Origin: JANSWY01 sp965228955
GTDB lineage: Bacteria > Bacteroidota > Bacteroidia > Cytophagales > Cyclobacteriaceae
Reading direction: 5' to 3'
Length of the DNA stretch: 64,000 bases
Assembly (NCBI GenBank): GCA_965228955.1
Contig: OZ245848.1
Location: forward strand, 992,001 to 1,056,000
Part shown: one piece after another, positions 26,147-34,800 of the stretch
How positions within the stretch are numbered: position 1 is the stretch's first letter
Layout of the letters: the number at the start of each line of letters is the position of its first letter
The notes under the pieces: model-generated
The model's input: the letters and a program-made list of their open reading frames with translations, nothing else
Told to the model about the DNA's origin: nothing
Database searches by the model: none
Translations under genes and position numbers: made by a program

Positions 26147-27203
26147 GATAGTCAACATCAAAACCACCGCCGGTAGAGATCCTGATTCAAGTATATTAAT
26201 CATATATACAGGAGGAACTTTCGGAATGGCTTATGACAAGTCTGGAAGTCTGGCACCATTCAATTTCGGAAGAGTACTTGAAAGTATTCCTGAATTGAGT
26301 GCCCTGGAATTGAAGCTTACTGTTATTTCATTTCCTGAACCGCAGGACTCTTCCAATGTCAATCATGAGCACTGGATTGATCTTGGCTACATTATATACG
26401 AGAATTATTCACAATATGATGGTTTTGTGATCTTGCATGGAACAGATACAATGGCATATTCAGCATCTGCCTTAAGTTTTATGCTGAAGGGGATCAATAA
26501 GCCAATCATATTTACTGGAGCTCAAATACCAATTGGGTTTATTAGGTCTGATGCCAGAGAGAATTTAATTACCGCTTTGGAGATCGCGTCCTCAAAGAAG
26601 GATGGTGTTCCAATTATCAATGAGGTTTGTATTTACTTCAACTTCTTTTTGTTGAGAGGAAACAGGTCTCAAAAGATAAGGAGCAGTACGTTTGCTGCAT
26701 TTGAGACAGAAAATTACCCAAAGTTGGCAGAAGCAGGGATTTTCATAGAATACAATTTTGCTGCACTTCAGCCACATAATCCAGATGCCAGATTAAGCAT
26801 TAAGAAAAAGTTTGATGATAATGTAGTTGTATTAAAACTGTTCCCAAGTATCAACCAAAAGGTTGTGAAAAGCATTTTGAATACAGAAGGGCTAAGAGGA
26901 GTTGTTTTGGAGACCTATGGATCAGGTAATACGATGAATTACCCATGGTTTTTGGATTGTCTAAAAGAAGCAAACGATAAAGGAATAGTATTATATAATG
27001 TATCGCAGTGTAGCGGTGGTGAGGTGATTATGGGAAGATACGAGACGAGTAAAACTTTGAGTGATTTGGGAGTATTAAGTGGAGGAGATATCACTACCGA
27101 AGCAGCAGTCACTAAAATGATGTTTTTATTGGGCACTGAAAAGAAGTTAGAAATAGTTAAAAACAAACTTCAAATGCCTTTAAATGGTGAAATGGACTAT
27201 TAA
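26136..27203 (+). CDS. ansA: Type I (cytoplasmic) L-asparaginase
   Basis: 355 residues. Hydrolyses L-asparagine to aspartate and ammonia. The first catalytic threonine is in YTGGTFGM (TGGT at 25-28) and the second set in LHGTDTMAYSASALSFML (HGTDTM at 101-106). There is no signal peptide, so this is the cytoplasmic class. The start overlaps the TatD gene's last codons (ATGAATTATAAG). The C-terminal 130 residues complete the dimer-forming domain (VLETYGSGNTMN, GGDITTEAAVTKMMFLL). Confidence 0.93.
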   Translation: MNYKIVNIKTTAGRDPDSSILIIYTGGTFGMAYDKSGSLAPFNFGRVLESIPELSALELKLTVISFPEPQDSSNVNHEHWIDLGYIIYENYSQYDGFVILHGTDTMAYSASALSFMLKGINKPIIFTGAQIPIGFIRSDARENLITALEIASSKKDGVPIINEVCIYFNFFLLRGNRSQKIRSSTFAAFETENYPKLAEAGIFIEYNFAALQPHNPDARLSIKKKFDDNVVVLKLFPSINQKVVKSILNTEGLRGVVLETYGSGNTMNYPWFLDCLKEANDKGIVLYNVSQCSGGEVIMGRYETSKTLSDLGVLSGGDITTEAAVTKMMFLLGTEKKLEIVKNKLQMPLNGEMDY

Positions 27204-27215
27204 TTGCCATTTGGG

Positions 27216-27223
27216 TAAATTTG
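27216..27223 (+). promoter_or_regulatory. Possible -7 box for the tRNA-Ser transcript
   Basis: TAAATTTG matches TAnnTTTG and lies just after the asparaginase stop, about 65 bases before the mature tRNA. No matching -33 at the right spacing is clear, so the call is tentative. Confidence 0.35.
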
Positions 27224-27287
27224 AGTTCAAAATTTGCATAACGTTTTTTTTATTGTTTGATTTGTTGCCGGAGTAAAATCGGGTTTT

Positions 27288-27376
27288 AGAGAGGTGGCCG
27301 AGTGGTTGAAGGCGCACGCCTGGAAAGTGTGTATACTCTTCACGGGGTATCGAGGGTTCGAATCCCTCTCTCTCTG
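27288..27376 (+). tRNA. tRNA-Ser (anticodon GGA)
   Basis: The 89-base cloverleaf is complete. Acceptor stem AGAGAGG (27288-27294) pairs with TCTCTCT (27369-27375) with one G-U; D-arm GGCCGAGTGGTTGAAGGC; anticodon loop CTGGAAA reads GGA; a long variable arm (GTATACTCTTCACGGGGTAT) marks the class II serine tRNA; T-arm GAGGG-TTCGAAT-CCCTC. The CCA end is not encoded. It stands alone between the asparaginase gene and the exbB operon. Confidence 0.97.
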
Positions 27377-27449
27377 CAGTAATTGACCAAGAATAATAAA
27401 CAAGAATAGATTAGTTAAACTTAACCGAAGATTCAATTTAAACTAGATT

Positions 27450-28304
27450 ATGAAAAAGCTATTTACATTATTGATGCTAACCGGTGTTCTTTCTTTCAGC
27501 TACATGAACACTTACGCACAAGACGGGGAGCCAGTAGAAGGTGATTCTACTGAAGTGGCGGCTGACTCTACGGATGCAGCTGCAGATGGGGAATTAGTTT
27601 TAGATGATGAAACTGATGATAGTGCAGATACACAAGAGTTCACTGAGCCTGAGCCAGAGGTAAGTGATTCTGGATTCCACCAAGAAATCAAGAAGCAATT
27701 CATCGATGGTGGTTGGGAATTCATGAGTATCGTACTTGCGTGTTTGATCTTAGGACTTGCAATTGCAATTGAAAGAATTATCACTCTTAACCTTGCTAGC
27801 ACCAATACTAAGAAATTATTAGCCAGAGTAGAAGATGCATTATCTTCTGGAGGTGTTGAAGCTGCAAAAGATGTTTGTAGAAACACAAGAGGTCCAGTAG
27901 CATCTATCTTCGTTCAGGGATTAATGAGAATGTCTGAAGGAATCGAAATGGTTGAGAAATCAATTATTGCTTACGGTTCTGTTGAAATGGGTAAATTAGA
28001 AAGAGGTATGGTTTGGGTTTCTCTATTCATCTCTCTTGCTCCAATGCTTGGTTTCATGGGTACGGTAATTGGTATGATTGACGCATTCGACGCAATCGCT
28101 GAAGCTGGTGACGTATCTCCTGCACTTGTAGCAAACGGTATTAAGCAAGCACTTTTAACAACGGTAGGTGGTCTTATTGTAGCGGTAATCCTTCAGTTAT
28201 TCTACAACTACCTTATCTCTAAAATCGATTCTATTGTAAACTCAATGGAAGATGCTTCTATCTCTTTAGTTGACATGCTTGTTAAGCACAACCTAACTAA
28301 ATAA
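27450..28304 (+). CDS. exbB: MotA/TolQ/ExbB proton channel family protein
   Basis: 284 residues. An N-terminal signal-like helix (about 4-24), then an acidic Asp/Glu/Ala-rich stretch (25-75) that is unusual for ExbB, then the three-helix core: helix one around 90-112, and the conserved KLERGMVWVSLFISLAPMLGFMGTVIGMIDAF (about 177-208) followed by GIKQALLTTVGGLIVAVILQL. With ExbD subunits it forms a proton-driven motor that powers outer-membrane processes through TonB-like partners. It heads a four-gene operon. Confidence 0.92.
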   Translation: MKKLFTLLMLTGVLSFSYMNTYAQDGEPVEGDSTEVAADSTDAAADGELVLDDETDDSADTQEFTEPEPEVSDSGFHQEIKKQFIDGGWEFMSIVLACLILGLAIAIERIITLNLASTNTKKLLARVEDALSSGGVEAAKDVCRNTRGPVASIFVQGLMRMSEGIEMVEKSIIAYGSVEMGKLERGMVWVSLFISLAPMLGFMGTVIGMIDAFDAIAEAGDVSPALVANGIKQALLTTVGGLIVAVILQLFYNYLISKIDSIVNSMEDASISLVDMLVKHNLTK

Positions 28305-28313
28305 GAATAGCGC

Positions 28314-28625
28314 ATGGAAAACTTTGTAAACATTAGTCTTTGGACTGGATATATTTTAGTAGCAGCTTGCACTGTTCTTGCAATTGTTCTTCCATTAATC
28401 AATGCTATTGATAACCCAAAAGTATTGGTAAAGGGAGCAATTGGAACAGCAGGTCTTGCTCTTGTGTTCCTAATTGGATGGGCCATTGCTGATGGCACTG
28501 CAATTGGAAATGTAAGCGGTGGCGTAGCTAAGTTCGTTAGTGGTTCACTAATTACAATGTACGTTTTAACAATTGGTGCCCTTGCAGGTATCGTTTATAC
28601 AGAAATAGTAAAAGTTATTAAATAA
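28314..28625 (+). CDS. Small three-helix membrane protein in the exbB-exbD operon
   Basis: 103 residues with three hydrophobic helices (about 8-29, 38-57, 78-98) and few charges. It has no motif that I recognise, but its position between ExbB and ExbD, with 9 bases before it and a TAATG overlap after it, argues for a structural part of the motor complex. Similar small proteins occur in this position in other Cytophagales-type genomes, from general knowledge; I cannot check that here. Confidence 0.75.
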   Translation: MENFVNISLWTGYILVAACTVLAIVLPLINAIDNPKVLVKGAIGTAGLALVFLIGWAIADGTAIGNVSGGVAKFVSGSLITMYVLTIGALAGIVYTEIVKVIK

Positions 28626-29272
28626 TGGCAAGAAGCAAAAATAGAGCAACTACAGAGGTGAATGCCGGTTCAATGGCCGACATTGCATTCTTGTTGCTTA
28701 TCTTCTTCCTCGTTACAACTACAATTGCTAACGATAAGGGGATAACAATGCGTCTGCCACCACCTCCGGATCCAAACAATCCACCACCAGAAGTAACTAA
28801 GAATGACAAGAACATCTTTAAGATTCTTGCAAACTCTCAGGATAACTTACTGGTAGAGGATGAGCCGTGGGAAGAAGATCCTTCTGCATTGAAGGAAGAG
28901 ATAAAGAAATTTATCCTAAACTTCGGTAACCCGGGTCCAGAAGGATTAGATATTTATAACTCACTACCTCCTGGTATGAAAACATACATCAGTATCAATG
29001 GTAGAAGTCAGGACTCAGCTGAGGACCCTACAGAAGCAGTAGTTTCTTTTAAGGCTCAGAGGGGTACAAGTTATGAGTTATATATAGCAGTACTTGATGC
29101 TATTAACACAGCATACAATGAGGTTTATGGTGAGAGAGTTGGTCTTACAGCTGAGGAATTCCTTGCGCTTGACAAGTCTAACCCAATCCAAAAAGACCTT
29201 TATGACAGAGCTAGACAAGGAATCCCTAGAGCGATTTCAATTGCAGAACCAGATAAAGTAGGAGGAAGATAA
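28625..29272 (+). CDS. exbD: ExbD/TolR biopolymer transport protein, first copy
   Basis: 215 residues. One N-terminal helix with the proton-carrying aspartate in SMADIAFLLLIFFLVTTTI (about 16-35), then a proline-rich linker (LPPPPDPNNPPPE) and a periplasmic domain longer than in classic ExbD (about 60-215). It starts inside the stop of the preceding gene (TAATG) and overlaps the second exbD in the same way, so stoichiometry is probably set by translational coupling. Confidence 0.9.
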   Translation: MARSKNRATTEVNAGSMADIAFLLLIFFLVTTTIANDKGITMRLPPPPDPNNPPPEVTKNDKNIFKILANSQDNLLVEDEPWEEDPSALKEEIKKFILNFGNPGPEGLDIYNSLPPGMKTYISINGRSQDSAEDPTEAVVSFKAQRGTSYELYIAVLDAINTAYNEVYGERVGLTAEEFLALDKSNPIQKDLYDRARQGIPRAISIAEPDKVGGR

Positions 29273-29736
29273 TGGGAAAGTTTAGCAAAAGTTCAGGTAC
29301 TTCTCAGGAAATCCCTACAGCGGCACTTCCTGATATTATTTTCATGCTGTTGTTCTTCTTCATGGTAACAACTGTTTTAAGAGAGCAGGATTTGCTTGTA
29401 AGACAGCAATTACCAAAGGCAACTCAGCTTACGAAAATTGAGAAAAAGTCTTTAGTAAGTTATATCTACATTGGTCAGCCTAGAAACACTGATCAGTATG
29501 GTAACGAGCCAAAGATTCAGACAAACGATGTTTTTACTGAGGTTGATGATATCATTCAGTTTGTAAACCAGGAAAAGGACAAATTGGATGAAAACCAAAG
29601 AGACAAGATTACAATGTCTTTTAAGGTTGATCAGGAAACTGAAATGGGTATCGTGTCTGATGTTCAGGAGAAACTAAGAAAGGCAAACGCACTTAAAGTG
29701 CTTTACAGTTCTAGAAAAGTTGCTCCACAAGAATAG
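29272..29736 (+). CDS. ExbD/TolR biopolymer transport protein, second copy
   Basis: 154 residues. The helix AALPDIIFMLLFFFMVTTVL holds the key aspartate, and the periplasmic part is about 110 residues. It differs clearly in sequence from the first ExbD, so the motor may contain a heterodimer. It ends the operon and is followed by a terminator at 29754-29791. Confidence 0.9.
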   Translation: MGKFSKSSGTSQEIPTAALPDIIFMLLFFFMVTTVLREQDLLVRQQLPKATQLTKIEKKSLVSYIYIGQPRNTDQYGNEPKIQTNDVFTEVDDIIQFVNQEKDKLDENQRDKITMSFKVDQETEMGIVSDVQEKLRKANALKVLYSSRKVAPQE

Positions 29737-29753
29737 ATAATTACTTAACTACA

Positions 29754-29791
29754 TAAAAAAAGCCTCATTCTTTAAGATTGAGGCTTTTTTT
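29754..29791. terminator. Bidirectional terminator between exbD and the HNH gene
   Basis: Stem AGCCTCA / TGAGGCT (29761-29767, 29779-29785) with A-tract before (29755-29760) and T-tract after (29785-29791). It serves convergent genes; the T-tract runs into the stop codon of the HNH gene. Confidence 0.88.
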
Positions 29792-30302
29792 ATGATACTG
29801 ATTTTTTAGGGTTCAGATAAGGTAGCCATTCATTTTGTACTTCTCCATTTGATTCCCGTAGGAACATTACATATGAAGGCTTTATTGGTTGGTTTTGTAA
29901 TTTCATTCCTACTTGTTCCAATGAGTTATCGCCTTTCTTAGCATTACACTTCTGACATGCTGTTGTAAGGTTTGTCCAGGTGGATTTACCACCTTTTGAT
30001 TTTGGTATAACGTGATCCAATGTTAGGTTTTTTGTAGTTCCACAGTATTGGCATTGGTTCTTATCCCTCTTAAAAATATTATGCCTGGTAAGAACTACTC
30101 CTCTGTAAGGGATGCTAACATATCTGTTGATTTTGATAACTGAAGGTAATGGGAATTTTTTGGAAACGGTTCTAAGATATTTGTTCTCTGCCTGATCAAC
30201 TAAGTCAGCTTTTTTTAGATATACTAACAGAAAAGCACGGTAGATAGAGCACACAGTAATCGGAGTGTAATCCTGATTTAATACCAATACTTTTCCATTC
30301 AT
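29790..30302 (-). CDS. HNH endonuclease
   Basis: 170 residues. The HNH core runs from QCQYCGTTKNLTLDHVIPKSKGG to WTNLTTACQKCNAKKGD: Cys-x-x-Cys pairs bind zinc, and the LDHV histidine and the N of WTNL form the nuclease site. The N-terminal half (MNGKVLVLNQDYTPITVC) is a conserved feature of a chromosomal HNH subfamily that is widespread in Bacteroidota and Actinobacteria. It is probably housekeeping DNA processing rather than a homing enzyme, since no intron or phage context is present. Confidence 0.88.
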   Translation of the reverse strand: MNGKVLVLNQDYTPITVCSIYRAFLLVYLKKADLVDQAENKYLRTVSKKFPLPSVIKINRYVSIPYRGVVLTRHNIFKRDKNQCQYCGTTKNLTLDHVIPKSKGGKSTWTNLTTACQKCNAKKGDNSLEQVGMKLQNQPIKPSYVMFLRESNGEVQNEWLPYLNPKKSVS

Positions 30303-30304
30303 AG

Positions 30305-30769
30305 CTAATATTTAAGTTGCTTCAATTCTCTATCCTGGTCTTTCTTCTTCATAGAATCACGTTTATCGTACAGGTTTTTACCTTTCGCTAGTCCCACCTC
30401 TAGTTTTGCAAACCCTCTTTTGTTGATATAGAGTTTAGTAGGGACAATTGTGAACCCTTTTTCTTCAGTTTTAGCTCGAAGCTTTTCTATTTCTCTTTTG
30501 TTTAACAGAAGTTTCCTTTCTCTTGTTGGCTCATGATTTGTGAATGAACCCTGAGAGTATGGTGAGATGGTCATGCCTTTTACAAAGATCTCATCATTAC
30601 TAATATGACAATAAGCTTCCTGTAATGATACTTTTCCTTCCCTGATCGATTTTATCTCAGTTCCTTTCAATATCATGCCTGCCTCATAAGTATCAGAAAT
30701 AGTAAATTCATGAAACGCTTTACGATTCTTAATACTTACACTGTTTGAAAATCTATCTTTAGATGCCAT
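30305..30769 (-). CDS. smpB: SsrA-binding protein SmpB
   Basis: 154 residues. KNRKAFHEFTISDTYEAGM, LKGTEIKSIREGKVSLQEAY and the end GKNLYDKRDSMKKKDQDREL match SmpB throughout. It binds tmRNA and brings it to stalled ribosomes. The tmRNA gene itself is not in this window. The HNH gene follows after 2 bases. Confidence 0.97.
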   Translation of the reverse strand: MASKDRFSNSVSIKNRKAFHEFTISDTYEAGMILKGTEIKSIREGKVSLQEAYCHISNDEIFVKGMTISPYSQGSFTNHEPTRERKLLLNKREIEKLRAKTEEKGFTIVPTKLYINKRGFAKLEVGLAKGKNLYDKRDSMKKKDQDRELKQLKY

Positions 30770-30814
30770 TCTATTAAAACTACCTTACAATTGTTATTTA
30801 TCAAATTAATCTAA

Positions 30815-31819
30815 TTAAAACTGCATTCTTGGTTCAGGGGTTTCAGTTAAGCTGTCAAACTTTTGACCAACGTACTGAAAATGCCCCGCCATTGCGATCA
30901 TTCCAGCATTATCAGTGCAGTATTCCATTTTAGGAATAAATACTTCCCATTGTCTTCTTGAAACTTGTTCCGTTAATGCTTCTCTGAGACCGGAGTTAGC
31001 AGATACTCCACCTGCTATAGCTATTTGTTTAATATTAAATTGCTTAGACGCTTCTATAACCTTTTTCAATAACATTTGAATCAAAGTATATTGAATACTA
31101 GCACACAGGTCATTCAAGTTATTTGCTATGAAATCCTTATCTACTTTTACCTGATCTCTCAAAAAGTATAGGAAGGCAGTCTTTATTCCGCTAAAAGAAT
31201 AATTTAATCCGTCCATGCTAGTTTGAGGAAAGGTAAACTTTTTAGAATCTCCTAATTTAGCATACTTATCGATTAATGGACCACCCGGATACGGAAGACC
31301 AAGAATTTTAGCACATTTATCGAATGCTTCACCCACTGCATCATCTTTGGTTTCTCCTACTATCTCCATTTCAAGGTAATCAGTCACCTTAACAATCTGG
31401 GTGTGACCACCACTTACTGTAAGGCATAGAAAAGGAAATTTAGGTTTAGGTTCCTCAATGAAATGGGCCAAAATATGAGCCTGCATGTGATTTACTCCCA
31501 ACAATGGAATGTCTAAAGCATAAGCCATTGATTTAGCAAATGAGCTACCGACAAGTAGCGCTCCCAACAAACCAGGACCTTTCGTATAAGCAATCGCATT
31601 CAGGTCGGATTTTTTTATATTTGCATTTTTTAAGGATTCTTCGACAACTGGCACGATATTTTGTTGATGAGCCCTGGAGGCTAGTTCCGGAACAACCCCT
31701 CCGTAATTTTCATGTATGGATTGAGTAGCAATTACGTTATTAATTACCTTACCATCAATAATGATGGATGCCGATGTTTCATCGCAGGAGGATTCAATAG
31801 CAAGGATAATATTACGCAT
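30815..31819 (-). CDS. tsaD: tRNA N6-threonylcarbamoyladenosine synthase, TsaD
   Basis: 334 residues. Sugar-kinase/HSP70 ASKHA fold with the metal motif GVNHMQAHILAH, the N-terminal LAIESSCDETSASII, and KDDAVGEAFDKCAKILGL, AIAGGVSANSGLR and DNAGMIAMAG. Transfers threonylcarbamoyl from TC-AMP to A37 of tRNAs reading ANN codons. It is divergent from the TamB-like gene with only 4 bases between starts, a gene order that is common in the phylum. Confidence 0.97.
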   Translation of the reverse strand: MRNIILAIESSCDETSASIIIDGKVINNVIATQSIHENYGGVVPELASRAHQQNIVPVVEESLKNANIKKSDLNAIAYTKGPGLLGALLVGSSFAKSMAYALDIPLLGVNHMQAHILAHFIEEPKPKFPFLCLTVSGGHTQIVKVTDYLEMEIVGETKDDAVGEAFDKCAKILGLPYPGGPLIDKYAKLGDSKKFTFPQTSMDGLNYSFSGIKTAFLYFLRDQVKVDKDFIANNLNDLCASIQYTLIQMLLKKVIEASKQFNIKQIAIAGGVSANSGLREALTEQVSRRQWEVFIPKMEYCTDNAGMIAMAGHFQYVGQKFDSLTETPEPRMQF

Positions 31820-31823
31820 ATAA

Positions 31824-34800
31824 GTGGGTGTTATATCAAATTTGGGGCAATTTATAAAAAAACGAGTAGTTAAATTCGTTCTTAGAACGCTTGTGCTATT
31901 GTTTGGTTTGTTGTTTGCCGCAATCCTACTCCTCCAAATTCCGGCTGTTCAGACATATTTCGTCACTAAAATCACTAATAAATTATCAGAGGTCACCAAT
32001 CATAAGACCACAATAGATTATGTGAATGTATCATGGTTTGATGAGGCTTACATCGAAGGAATAGCCGTATATGATGTCGTGGACAGTACTATGTTTTCAG
32101 CATCTGAGATAACGTTTAATTTCGATTTGTGGGAAATTATCACAACCAGAAATATTAAGCTTGATCGGGTAGAGATTCAGTCTGGGTCTTTTCATATGAT
32201 TAAGCACTCTGACGAACTTCCACTCAATTTGACCCAATTTTTAGATGAAGTAAGAAAAATGCTGGCCAGTGAAGGTCCTCCGAAGGAAAAGAAGCCCATT
32301 AGAATTGGGGAGATAGACATCTGGAACTCATCTTTTAAAATGGACGATTACCGCTCCGAGATTGACGATTCAGGTATAGATCCTGGTCATTTGTCGTTGG
32401 TTGATATTAACCTTTCTGTCCATGATTTTAGACTAATCTACGATTCAATTGACTTCCACATTACGTCCTTATCTGTTAAAGAAGCTCAGGATAAATTGAT
32501 TGTTGAGAAACTCAATTCAAACTTTGCACTTACTTCCAAAAGTCTTGAGTTCAGTAATCTCTATGCCAAAACATCTAGGAGTGAAATAAAAGATTATTTA
32601 AAATTTGAGTTCTCCACTATTTCCAACCTAAGCTATTTTACCGATAGCGTATCGTTCGAATTCAACTTTGACAATAGTTCTATTCATACTGATGATATTT
32701 CTCAGTTCAGTCCAGCACTACGCAAATATCATGAGCAAGTAAAAATTGGGGGGCATTACTATGGGAATGTTAAAAATTTCCAAGGTGAATACATGCTCAT
32801 AGACATTGGAGATAACACTCTAATTAAAGGGAACTGTTTTGTGACTGGTTTACCCAACATCAAAGAGACATTCATGGAGTTCCGAATTGGGAAATCTACA
32901 ATCGATCCCGAAGATTTGAAATTTGTTCTTCCTATTGACTCATTACCCATAAACGATATTGGTCGAGTCAGACTTGATGGTACTTTTTTAGGCTTCCTTA
33001 CAGATTTTGTAGCTAAAGCAAACTTTGTCACTCGTACTGGGTCAATTTCTACGGATATAAACTTCAAGTTCAAAGGAGGACCTACTAAGTCTGAATATAG
33101 AGGACAATTGTCAACTAGTAATTTGGATATTGGCAAATTTGTTGGGCCAGATGAAGTATTAGATGGTATCACAATGAACGGTAAAATTGAAGGGACAGGA
33201 ATCACGCCTGAGTCTGCAATTTTCGAATTAGAATCAACTATTAATGAGCTTGTGGTTCAAGGTTATCCATATAGTAACATTTACATTGATGGTCATTTTG
33301 AATCTGGTTTTTTCGAAGGAAAGTTGAATGTAGATGATCCAAACGTAGGCTTAAATCTGGATGGAACCATTGATATAAGAAAGGGCCGGGAACAGATACT
33401 GGGGCAAGCGACATTGAATCACTTCCGTGCTAAAGAATTGAACCTCGCAAATACTGATTTAGAAGTTAGCTCCGAAATAGATATTTCATTAAATGGTCTT
33501 ACTATCGATGATATCGCTGGCTATGTTGATTTACATTCACTTGATGTGAGGTTAGGGAAAGAAAACCTATTAGTCGATTCGTTGAAAATATCCTCTTTGA
33601 AAGTGGATAAGAATAGATTGTTAACAGTAGAAACCGATGGGCTGAAAGCTGAAGTGAATGGGACTTACAAAACATCGGAACTGATAAATGATTTGAGCCG
33701 CCTCTATAAAGAATATAAGCTCCAGTTGATTAATGAAGAGTCTGAAATTGAAAGCTATTATGAGATTACTAAAAATGATTTCAGGGAGTACGAAGTTGAA
33801 TTTAATTTAAGTGTTGATAAAGGAAATAAGTTTCTAAACCCTTTTGTCGAAAATTCATACATATCAGAGAATGTTGAGTTTTCAGGAGGTTTTCTTCACA
33901 ATAGTAGCTCCAACCTCACATTGTATGGATTTATAGACTCTTTATCATTCAATGGCAACTCTATGAAAAATACGACTTTCGAGCTTAATACCTCGAAAAT
34001 CAATGGAGCTCCGGATGTTCTGGCTATGTTGTTTGTGTCATCGGATAAACAGTATTGGGGCAAGGATCATTCCAGTGATGAGCTAGAGTTTGAAGTGATA
34101 TGGAGTGACCAAATGATGGATCTGTTTATTCAAACTAAACAACCTGAACTAGGTAATCATGCAACGCTGAAGGCTAATGTTGAGTTTTTACAAGATACTA
34201 CAAATGTTAAATTTTTACCTTCAGACATTGCCATCAATAACGAGGTTTGGACATTCTCAAATGAAAATGAGCTCATGCTACTAAAAGACAGGGTATTGGT
34301 CAACAACTTTCAAATTAGCACTCAAGAGCAAATAATAGGTATTGATGGATTTTTGAGCGACTCATCTGACTTAAAGATCCAATTAAAAGATTTAAAACTT
34401 GATCCGGTCAGTATTTTTATTGATCAGGAAATAGAAGGTGTCTCAAATGGAGAGTTGGCATTGAACGGCCCAATGTCGGACTTGTTTGCTACCGGGGATT
34501 TCCAGATCGATAGTCTGACAATCGATGATTTTTTGGTTGGCGATTTGGACCTGGAAACTAAGTGGGACGATTTGTCGAAAGTTCTGAAATTAAATACAGG
34601 AATCTCAAGAGATACTAAGGATATCGTGGATGTTCATGGGAACATCTTTTTTCGAGAGGATTCCAAAGAGTTGGCCCTTAAAGCATCACTTTCTGGCGTT
34701 GAATTACAAATTGTGGAGCCTTTTTTTAAAGAGCATATATCAAATTTAGAAGGCTCAGCATCCGGAGATTTTGTTATAAGAGGAACAACGGTGGAGCCAG

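Noticed and set aside
27227..27436. Minus-strand reading frame of 69 codons over the tRNA gene
   Set aside because: It is the antisense of tRNA-Ser; the peptide with RERDSNPRYP is a well-known artefact of such tRNAs.
32759..33205. Minus-strand 148-codon frame inside the TamB-like gene
   Set aside because: It is fully inside a conserved long gene, has no signal or motif, and codon use follows the antisense of the TamB frame.
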